Origin: Burkholderiaceae bacterium
GTDB lineage: Bacteria; Pseudomonadota; Gammaproteobacteria; Burkholderiales; Burkholderiaceae
Assembly: GCA_947461805.1 (NCBI GenBank)
Contig: CANHMJ010000058.1
Span: forward strand, 1-8,506
Length of the DNA: 8,506 bases
Reading direction: 5' to 3'
Shown: piece by piece, positions 1 to 5,292 of the stretch
Position numbering within the stretch: the first letter of the stretch is position 1
Layout: the number at the start of each line of letters is the position of its first letter
Position numbers and translations under genes: made by a program
The notes under the pieces: generated by a model
What the model was told of the DNA's origin: nothing
Databases searched by the model: none
The model's input: the letters and a program-made list of their open reading frames with translations, nothing else

Positions 1-1749
1 AGCAAGTCCATTAAGTCCCTAGGCATTCAAGATGTGCGGCATCCCAAAACTAAGCAAGATGAGATCTTACGTGCTTTGTTGCCCGGCGGTATTGAGGGGA
101 TTGGCTCGAATAATTGGGCCCTCAGCGGCAAACGGACAACCAGCGGTAAGCCGCTCCTCGCCAATGATCCGCACTTGGGTTTATCGGCTCCGGCACTGTG
201 GTACTTTGCTCGCATTGAGGCTCCGGGGATCAATGTCATCGGCGCTACCCTGCCTGGTATTCCAGCAGTAGTACTTGGCAGAACGGATAGTATTGCCTGG
301 AGCTTTACCAATACTGGCCCCGATGTCCAAGACCTCTTCATCGAGGAACTCGATCCCGCTAATCCCGGCCAATACCGTACTCCCGATGGCATGGCTGCGT
401 TTTTAGTTCGCGAGGAAGTGATTGAGATTAAAAATAAACCGGCACATCGCTTTATCGTCAAACAGAGTCGCCACGGACCCATCATTTCAGAAACCTACGA
501 TCGGGCTAAAAATTTAATTAATACCGATCGCTTTGCTTTAGCCCTGCGCTGGACTGCGCTTGATCTCGAGAATCAATCGGTGATCGGCTTACTCGATATG
601 AATCGCGCCACGAATTTAGAAGCGTTCAAAAAAGCCTTACGCAAAAACTATGCCCCGATGCAAAACGTGGTGATGGCCGATACTGCGGGCAATATTGCCT
701 TTCAGGCGGCGGGAGTTGCACCCAAGCGCACCCTCCATCAAGGTCTCTATGGGGTTGCACCAGCCCCTGGCTGGGATAAGCAATACGACTGGCAAGGCTA
801 CGTTCCATTTGATCAGTTGCCTACTCTCGATAATCCCGAGCAAGGCTGGCTTGCGACCGCCAATCAACAGATCTTGGCCGCTAATAATCCCAACCCACTT
901 ACAGGTGATTGGGAGCTGCCATTTCGGTATGAGCGCATTACAGCCTTACTTCAAGCAAAAGCGCAGCATGACTTTGCATCGATGCGAGCCATGCAAGGCG
1001 ATACGCTCTCGCTTGCAGCAACACCATTACTTCCTCTCTTTAAGGCAACGCAGTCTACCCACTCGAATGCAACAGCAGCTCAAGCCATCATTGCCAGCTT
1101 TGATGGGGATATGCGTATCGATAGCAGTGGCGCCCTCCTTTTTAATGCGTGGGTAGACCAACTCACACGGCATTTATTTTCACGCTTAGGTGCTTATTTT
1201 TCATTTGAGTATGGCAAGCGCCATTTTAGAAACGCTTTGCTGGAGCAGCTATCCAACCCCAATAGTCTCTGGTGCGACTCGCCCAAAACAGAAGTCGTAG
1301 AGAACTGCGCACAGGCCTCACAACAATCAATGGATCGTGCGCTCGAATACCTCAGTACGCAATATGGCAGCGATCCGGCCAATTGGAAATGGGGAAATGC
1401 CCACATCGCCGTATCTGAGCACCGCCCCTTTAGTCGGGTTCCATTTTTAAATCGTGCATTCAACATCACGGCGCCGTTTCCAGGGGATGGATTTACGATC
1501 AATGTTGGCAGACCAGAGCTCGGCAAACACAAAAACCCCTTTGAGACCAAACAAGCAGCAAGCCTGCGAACCATCTTTGATTTGGCCGACTTAGAGCAAT
1601 CGACCTTCGTCTATCAAACGGGGCAATCGGGCTGGGTTCAAAGCAGGCTCTATCGCAACCTCAACCCATTATGGGCAGACAATCAAGCGCTACCACTGCA
1701 AATGAAACCCCCTACGATTCAGCGCCAACTCGAGCTTAGGCCAAAGTAG
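1..1749 (+). CDS. Penicillin acylase-family Ntn hydrolase, 5' truncated by the window edge
   Basis: The frame is open from base 1 to the TAG at 1747-1749 (582 residues), so the start, signal peptide and most of the alpha segment lie upstream. The family consists of exported enzymes that cut themselves to expose an N-terminal nucleophile and then hydrolyse amides such as penicillins, N-acyl-homoserine lactones or other acylated amines. The nucleophile is visible as Ser at codon 36 in GSNNWALSG (Ser codon 106-108), so the 35 codons before it are the end of the spacer. Family landmarks follow: NDPHLGL (codons 55-61), FTNTGPDVQDLF (102-113), QNVVMADTAGNIAF (about 221-234), WLATANQQ, whose Asn at codon 288 probably matches the oxyanion Asn of penicillin G acylase, NWKWGNAH, and GQSG near the C terminus. 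The beta chain would be about 547 residues, normal for the family, with no internal break. The substrate cannot be read from sequence. The family call is firm. Confidence 0.93.
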   Translation, partial: SKSIKSLGIQDVRHPKTKQDEILRALLPGGIEGIGSNNWALSGKRTTSGKPLLANDPHLGLSAPALWYFARIEAPGINVIGATLPGIPAVVLGRTDSIAWSFTNTGPDVQDLFIEELDPANPGQYRTPDGMAAFLVREEVIEIKNKPAHRFIVKQSRHGPIISETYDRAKNLINTDRFALALRWTALDLENQSVIGLLDMNRATNLEAFKKALRKNYAPMQNVVMADTAGNIAFQAAGVAPKRTLHQGLYGVAPAPGWDKQYDWQGYVPFDQLPTLDNPEQGWLATANQQILAANNPNPLTGDWELPFRYERITALLQAKAQHDFASMRAMQGDTLSLAATPLLPLFKATQSTHSNATAAQAIIASFDGDMRIDSSGALLFNAWVDQLTRHLFSRLGAYFSFEYGKRHFRNALLEQLSNPNSLWCDSPKTEVVENCAQASQQSMDRALEYLSTQYGSDPANWKWGNAHIAVSEHRPFSRVPFLNRAFNITAPFPGDGFTINVGRPELGKHKNPFETKQAASLRTIFDLADLEQSTFVYQTGQSGWVQSRLYRNLNPLWADNQALPLQMKPPTIQRQLELRPK

Positions 1750-1785
1750 GTCTATTGGGGTTTAAAATAAAAAAATACATTTATT

Positions 1786-1791
1786 GAGGGG
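1786..1791 (+). promoter_or_regulatory. Ribosome-binding site fixing the start of the small exported protein
   Basis: GAGGGG lies 7 bases before the ATG at 1799. It supports that ATG over the in-frame TTG at 1784, which overlaps this site and would add five residues before the signal peptide. No convincing promoter was found in the 49-base gap after the acylase gene. The AT-rich stretch 1761-1781 has a TAAAAT but no partner -35 at proper spacing. Confidence 0.65.
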
Positions 1792-1798
1792 TTTTACG

Positions 1799-2200
1799 AT
1801 GAAAAGATGGATAGCGATCGCGGTCTGCATGACCGTCCTACCAATTTCAAGCGCCTTCGCTGCTTGGCAAGAGATTGGCTCAAACGAACAATCGACAGTC
1901 TCCCTTGATATCAGCACCCTCAAGAGGGATGGCGATAAAGCACAAATCATGTCGATGCTGGACTTTATAAAGCCTGGCGTGGATCCCAAAACGAAAGAGC
2001 CGATTCGTTCCATCATTGGTCTAAATGAATACCTCTGCGACAAAGTCCAATACCGTCCAATTGAGTACAAAGTGTTTTCTGGCAACAAAGGTGAAGGTAA
2101 AGTGGTTGCGGATGTTAAATCGCCTGATAGCCAGTTTGAAGCGATCACCAGCGGCTCATGGGCTGCGGGAGTCTACAGCATTGCCTGCCGAGCTAAGTAA
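1799..2200 (+). CDS. Small exported protein, surface-adhesin E (Adhesin_E)-like
   Basis: This 133-residue protein has a clear Sec signal peptide: basic MKRW, a hydrophobic stretch, then an AFA site predicted to be cut after Ala21, leaving a mature chain beginning AWQEIG. The mature part has the layout I associate with the Adhesin_E family: a Trp near the N terminus, a VSLDIST strand (about residues 34-40), a central LNEYLCD segment with Cys80, and a C-terminal GSWAAGVYSIAC with Trp121 and Cys130. The two cysteines could form a periplasmic disulfide. The family is named after a Haemophilus adhesin, but most relatives are uncharacterised small exported proteins, so an adhesive role is not implied. 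The gene follows the acylase by 49 bases and precedes a predicted lipoprotein by 10 bases, so the two small genes are probably co-transcribed. The gene call is firm and the family call is moderate. Confidence 0.72.
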   Translation: MKRWIAIAVCMTVLPISSAFAAWQEIGSNEQSTVSLDISTLKRDGDKAQIMSMLDFIKPGVDPKTKEPIRSIIGLNEYLCDKVQYRPIEYKVFSGNKGEGKVVADVKSPDSQFEAITSGSWAAGVYSIACRAK

Positions 2201-2210
2201 GCAGGGTTTA

Positions 2211-2609
2211 TTGCCGCAGTATTGCCGCTGCATTGCTTGGCATAGCCTGACCTACACTCTCATTATTAGCTTTAGTATTTTCTTTTTATCTGGCTGCGCC
2301 CTACCCTTAGCCGCTATCGGAAGTGCAGGAACTGGAGCAGCTAGCGCTGTAGGGGGTACTGTGGCTACAGTAGCCGTAGCTAATCCGTCTACAGCGGTTA
2401 GCGTCGCTTCGACGGTTGCGACTGGCAAATCCCCACTAGAGCATGCCGCCTCTGAGGCGACCAAAAAGGAGTGTAATTTTTTAAATCTACTCGGGCCCAA
2501 GCCCGTTTGCCAAGAGCTTGTACTTCCAAAGATCATGGATCATAGCCAAGAAATGATTGGTATAGCTGATCGTCCAACGCCGCCGTCAATGCCTGCACCC
2601 AGCAGATAA
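2211..2609 (+). CDS. Small predicted lipoprotein, TTG start, function unknown
   Basis: I do not recognise a named family. With the TTG at 2211 the product has 132 residues. A hydrophobic segment (about residues 13-26) leads into the lipobox LSGC, with Cys29 as the predicted lipidated residue. An Ala/Gly/Thr/Val-rich stretch follows (about 30-70) with close-spaced glycines, then a polar part containing TGKSPLEHA, Cys88 and Cys100, and a Pro-rich tail. The pattern TGK-His-Cys-VC recalls small betaproteobacterial lipoproteins of unknown function; this is from memory and uncertain. No ATG or GTG suits the signal sequence. The TTG sits 10 bases after the upstream stop, with AGGG at 2203-2206 as a possible weak ribosome-binding site, so reinitiation after the upstream gene is plausible. 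The frame stays open back to 2025, but that part would overlap the preceding gene. Confidence 0.68.
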   Translation: MPQYCRCIAWHSLTYTLIISFSIFFLSGCALPLAAIGSAGTGAASAVGGTVATVAVANPSTAVSVASTVATGKSPLEHAASEATKKECNFLNLLGPKPVCQELVLPKIMDHSQEMIGIADRPTPPSMPAPSR

Positions 2610-2640
2610 AAAAGTGACCCGAACGCTTTTTTTCTTTTTC
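2608..2640 (+). terminator. Probable intrinsic terminator after the lipoprotein gene
   Basis: A 9-pair stem can form between 2608-2616 and 2624-2632. It has six A-T pairs, a G-C, one T-G wobble and a G-C, around a 7-base loop (2617-2623), and a T-rich run continues to about 2640. The stem is weak in G-C, so efficiency is doubtful, but its position directly at the stop codon and the long T run fit a terminator separating the small envelope genes from purU. Confidence 0.45.
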
Positions 2641-2667
2641 TTATAAATCTAATTTAATATTTTCACC

Positions 2668-3528
2668 ATGCCAGAACAAAACATTAATCTCACACTAACG
2701 TGTCAAAATCGTCCGGGCATTGTTGCTGCGGTTGCCAGCTATATTTTTGAGGCGGGCGGAGACATTCAAGAGGCGCAGCAGTTCGATGATAAAGATTCAG
2801 GCCGCTTTTTTATGCGTGTGAGCTTCAGTTGCGATGAGGGCGTCGATTTAGAGGAGCTGCGCCTTGGTTTTAAACCAATTGTCGAGCGCTTTGAGCTATC
2901 TTGGGAATTGCGTTCTACCGCCAAACTCAAACGCGTTTTAATCATGGCGTCCAAGCTCGATCATTGTTTGGTGGACTTACTATATCGCTGGCGTATTGGC
3001 GAATTACCCATGATCATTGCTGGCATTGTCTCGAATCACCCCCGCTCGGTGTATGCCAGCATAGATTTTGCCGACATTCCGTTTCATTATCTGCCTGTAA
3101 CCCCTGAAACAAAAAGCGTACAAGAAGCAAAGCTACTGAGCATCGTCGACGATGCTCAGGTGGATATGGTGATCTTGGCGCGTTACATGCAAATTCTGTC
3201 CGATGATTTATCGTCCAAGTTACCGGGTCGCTGCATTAACGTGCACCATTCCTTTTTACCCAGCTTTAAGGGAGCAAAGCCATACCATCAGGCACATGCG
3301 CGTGGCATTAAACTAATTGGGGCAACATCCCATTTTGTAACCAGTGATTTGGACGAAGGTCCCATCATCGAGCAAGACGTCACGCGCATCAGTCACAGCG
3401 ATAGTGCAGATGATTTGGTGCGCAAAGGCCGCGATCTAGAGCGTCAAGTATTATCCAGGGCCCTGCGCTACTACCTGAATGACCGAGTGTTAATTAACGG
3501 TAATAAATCCGTGGTGTTTGCGGATTAA
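2668..3528 (+). CDS. purU: Formyltetrahydrofolate deformylase
   Basis: PurU hydrolyses 10-formyltetrahydrofolate to formate and tetrahydrofolate in the cytoplasm, balancing the one-carbon pool and supplying formate, for example for PurT-type purine synthesis. The 286-residue protein has the usual two domains. An N-terminal ACT domain (about 5-80, starting INLTLTCQNRPGIVAAVASY) acts in the E. coli enzyme as a sensor of methionine and glycine. The C-terminal formyltransferase-like domain (about 88-286) shows LIMASKLDHCLVDLLYRWR, then NVHHSFLPSF carrying Asn191 and His193, and SDLDEGPII with Asp229; these match the Asn-His-Asp catalytic set of the fold. Length is normal and nothing is missing. 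The ATG at 2668 matches the family N terminus, but no Shine-Dalgarno sequence is visible before it, and no convincing promoter was found in the 58-base gap. It lies alone on the + strand and converges with the DUF3820 gene. It contains a 24-base palindrome at 3136-3159. Confidence 0.96.
   Translation: MPEQNINLTLTCQNRPGIVAAVASYIFEAGGDIQEAQQFDDKDSGRFFMRVSFSCDEGVDLEELRLGFKPIVERFELSWELRSTAKLKRVLIMASKLDHCLVDLLYRWRIGELPMIIAGIVSNHPRSVYASIDFADIPFHYLPVTPETKSVQEAKLLSIVDDAQVDMVILARYMQILSDDLSSKLPGRCINVHHSFLPSFKGAKPYHQAHARGIKLIGATSHFVTSDLDEGPIIEQDVTRISHSDSADDLVRKGRDLERQVLSRALRYYLNDRVLINGNKSVVFAD
3136..3159. repeat. Perfect 24-base palindrome inside purU
   Basis: The half-site CTGAGCATCGTC (3136-3147) is followed directly by its exact reverse complement (3148-3159), with no spacer. 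It covers exactly eight purU codons, Leu157 to Gln164, so both strands read the same eight residues in that register. The arms stop at mismatched flanks (A at 3135, G at 3160). In RNA it could fold as a hairpin with a few central bases looped out. No T run follows, so it is not a standard terminator. Confidence 0.9.
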
Positions 3529-3552
3529 TGGCTGTACCAAAGCGCCGTTAAT
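3493..3552. repeat. Nested inverted repeats across the convergent purU/DUF3820 stops
   Basis: An outer 8-base inverted repeat, ATTAACGG at 3493-3500 and CCGTTAAT at 3545-3552, encloses an inner hairpin, AATCCG at 3506-3511 and CGGATT at 3521-3526 with a 9-base loop. The structure spans both stop codons (3526-3528 on +, 3548-3550 on -). It could slow or end transcription in both directions, but neither side has a proper T run, so the role is a guess. Confidence 0.35.
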
Positions 3553-3775
3553 CATCATTTGAATGTTTGATCGCCAAGGGCTTTAGCAGTCCACGCAAAT
3601 CATTGTGGTCTAGGGTGTGCATTAGCTCCAGCAACTCACCGAGCTCGCCCTTTGGAAAGCCTTTACGGGCAAACCAAGAAAGGTAATCTCCCGGTAACTC
3701 AGAAAGAGTGCGGCCCGCATACTTGCCATACGGCATTTTCATGCGAACGAGCTTTTCAAGGGATTCTGGAGTCAC
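3548..3775 (-). CDS. DUF3820 family small protein
   Basis: This is a 75-residue protein of the DUF3820 family, listed in domain databases as a putative quorum-sensing-regulated virulence factor although its biochemical role is unknown. The recognisable core is MPYGKYAGRTLSELPGDYL, then SWFARKGFPKGELGELL, about residues 19-52, ending in a GLLKPL segment; family members are typically about this size. I chose the GTG at 3773-3775 because it gives the usual N terminus (TPESLEKLV). The longer frame from 3826 would run into the tRNA-His gene and encode implausible sequence. No Shine-Dalgarno sequence is visible. The start is only 18 bases after the tRNA CCA end, so the gene probably shares the tRNA promoter and is released by tRNA 3' processing. 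It converges on purU with 19 bases between stops. The family call is good; the exact start is moderate. Confidence 0.82.
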   Translation of the reverse strand: MTPESLEKLVRMKMPYGKYAGRTLSELPGDYLSWFARKGFPKGELGELLELMHTLDHNDLRGLLKPLAIKHSNDD

Positions 3776-3793
3776 TGAGGTGCAGAAGGGAAT

Positions 3794-3869
3794 TGGGGTG
3801 GCTGATGGGGTTCGAACCCACGACAACTGGAATCACAATCCAGGACTCTACCGCTGAGCTACAGCCACC
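3794..3869 (-). tRNA. tRNA-His (anticodon GTG)
   Basis: The cloverleaf reads on the - strand. The 7-pair acceptor stem GTGGCTG/CAGCCAC runs 3862-3868 with 3798-3804. The anticodon stem CTGGA/TCCAG encloses loop TTGTGAT, with anticodon GTG at 3834-3836. The T arm has the standard TTCGAAC loop. CCA is encoded at 3794-3796. The G at 3869 opposite discriminator C (3797) is the extra G(-1) that marks tRNA-His. The D loop is short (AGCGGTA), one base less than in E. coli tRNA-His. It has C rather than U at position 16 and no base 17, leaving U20 (base 3850) as the only D-loop uridine. Confidence 0.97.
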
Positions 3870-3883
3870 GTAGAAGAACTGAA

Positions 3884-3912
3884 ATTATAGCTTTTTGTCG
3901 GCTTTAAGCCAA
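3884..3912 (-). promoter_or_regulatory. Sigma-70 type promoter of tRNA-His
   Basis: On the - strand a perfect -10 TATAAT (3884-3889) lies 17 bases from a -35 TTGGCT (3907-3912, four of six matches to TTGACA). The expected start near 3877 is about 8 bases before the mature tRNA 5' end. Position, spacing and the perfect -10 all support it. It lies in the 85-base gap after the helicase gene and probably also drives the DUF3820 gene. A second TTTGGCT occurs about 18 bases further upstream; its meaning is unknown. No clear terminator for the helicase gene was found in this gap. Confidence 0.75.
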
Positions 3913-3954
3913 AATTTGCCGGTCAGCCAAATAGAGCCTAATCTGAGCCGCTTT

Positions 3955-5292
3955 TTAGGGCAAGCACGCCATATAAAAGCGCTTAATTTCGGGATCACAG
4001 CGCACGTCCTTAAGGACGATCGGCCGCTCCAAGGAGATGCCTTCAATCGAGCGGCAGCGGCTCAACGCCACATAGACTTGGCCCGATGCGAAGGCTCCAG
4101 AAGATAGATCAACCTTCACTTTATCGAGCGTCTTACCCTGGCTTTTATGGATCGTCACGGCCCACGCCAGCATGAGTGGCATTTGCTCATAGGAGCCAAT
4201 CACATTGGGCTTAATTTTTCCAGACACCATATCGTGGTCATACTTATACGACTCCCATTTAAATGGCGTTACCTCAACCATATTCGTATAGGCCCCGTTG
4301 GGAATCTTGACCTTAATTTTGTCTTTGCCTATTTCGTGAACAATACCAATGCTACCGTTAACCCATTTTTTAGGAAAACCATTGTCATTGGCAGTAAACA
4401 TCACTTTCGAGCCTGGCTTCAGGGTTAAGTTCATGGGTGAAGGTAGATTACGCTCGTCCACATTGAACTTTCCTTCGAGCTTACCTGTAAAGCTGATGGC
4501 ATCAGTTGTCAGGTTTTTGAGCTCACCGTGATTGATCATGTCTGCTCTGGCATTGGTGGTAGTCAGCGTAATCGTCAGCGGATCAGGCTCTGCCGCCTTA
4601 GCAAAGCAGGCATCATTGATGGTTTCTAATGCCACCTCAATGTCTTCATTGATGCGGATTTGATTGAGAAGCTGCGCAAAATGAATGTCCTTTTGCCGGA
4701 ATATTTTAGTGAGCTCGATCATCGTAATTTCTTTGCGGTGCAGTGCCATGGCGCAAAAGAAATACGGACCCTCATAGCCGCGCTCATGCAGGATGTGCAT
4801 ATCACTACTCGACACAACTGGCGGCAATTGAAATAAATCACCGACAAACATGACCTGTATGCCCCCAAATGGCTCGCCCTTTTGGGGACCGTTTTCGCGC
4901 AAAAAGAGGTCGATCGCATCCACAATATCAGCGCGTACCATCGAGATTTCATCGATGATCAGCAGGCGAATATCCTTATATAGTTGGCGCTCACGCGAAG
5001 ACCGCAGTGGCTTAATGTCCTCTTCTGGAAAAATCAACCGTGGCGGCAGGCGAAAGAAGGAATGAATCGTTACGCCACGTACCTGCAGCGCTGCAACTCC
5101 CGTGGGGGCGAGAACCACGACATTACCAGTTAGAGTCTTGCGCAAATGACTAATTAAAGTGGTTTTACCTGTGCCCGCCTTACCGCTAATAAAGATATAA
5201 GGATCGCCTCGCTCTACTGCATCTAAGGCCATTTGGTAGTCGGGGGTAATCTCTAGCTCAAGATCAGTACCCTGGTTTTGCACTGCGCTCAT
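3955..5292 (-). CDS. PIF1-like superfamily 1B DNA helicase (AAA family ATPase)
   Basis: This 445-residue protein has the motifs of the PIF1/RecD-like helicases, which move 5' to 3' on single-stranded DNA and in studied members unwind duplex DNA, G-quadruplexes or R-loops. In order: Walker A GKAGTGKTT (37-45), APTGVAALQVRG and TIHSFF (62-80), Walker B LLIIDEIS (110-117), motif III GDLFQLPPV (151-159), ELTKIFRQ (193-200), NARADMIN (247-254), VMFTANDN (297-304), AWAVTIHKSQGKTLD (376-390) and VYVALSRCRS (406-415). The chain stops soon after the last motif, so it is a bare helicase core with no accessory domain. The ATG at 5290-5292 overlaps the dusA stop in ATGA. With no strong ribosome-binding site, translation is probably coupled to dusA. 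Annotators often call such genes AAA family ATPase. The specific DNA role cannot be inferred here. Confidence 0.92.
   Translation of the reverse strand: MSAVQNQGTDLELEITPDYQMALDAVERGDPYIFISGKAGTGKTTLISHLRKTLTGNVVVLAPTGVAALQVRGVTIHSFFRLPPRLIFPEEDIKPLRSSRERQLYKDIRLLIIDEISMVRADIVDAIDLFLRENGPQKGEPFGGIQVMFVGDLFQLPPVVSSSDMHILHERGYEGPYFFCAMALHRKEITMIELTKIFRQKDIHFAQLLNQIRINEDIEVALETINDACFAKAAEPDPLTITLTTTNARADMINHGELKNLTTDAISFTGKLEGKFNVDERNLPSPMNLTLKPGSKVMFTANDNGFPKKWVNGSIGIVHEIGKDKIKVKIPNGAYTNMVEVTPFKWESYKYDHDMVSGKIKPNVIGSYEQMPLMLAWAVTIHKSQGKTLDKVKVDLSSGAFASGQVYVALSRCRSIEGISLERPIVLKDVRCDPEIKRFYMACLP

Noticed and set aside
1194..1574. 126-codon open frame on the - strand within the acylase gene
   Set aside because: It is antisense to a conserved coding region and has no ribosome-binding site or recognisable domain; the same holds for the other antisense and out-of-frame open stretches over typA, dusA and the helicase gene.
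1813..1820. GCGATCGC octamer resembling the cyanobacterial HIP1 repeat
   Set aside because: I noticed only this copy, and the gene content is betaproteobacterial, so it is most likely coincidence.
2025..2210. Upstream extension of the lipoprotein reading frame back to an ATG at 2025
   Set aside because: It overlaps the well-supported exported protein in another frame, and would place about 90 residues before the lipobox, incompatible with a lipoprotein signal.
3776..3826. Longer DUF3820 frame starting at an ATG at 3824-3826
   Set aside because: It runs through the 3' half of tRNA-His, and the extra residues do not match the usual N terminus of the family; the GTG at 3773-3775 does.
4005..4018. 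14-base perfect palindrome (arm CGTCCTT) near the end of the helicase gene
   Set aside because: Shorter than the two reported palindromes; about 0.5 of this size are expected by chance in the window, and it lies in coding sequence with no supporting context.
4863..4887. Inverted repeat CCCCAAA / TTTGGGG in the helicase gene
   Set aside because: Seven-base arms with an 11-base loop inside a conserved coding stretch; no terminator or operator context.
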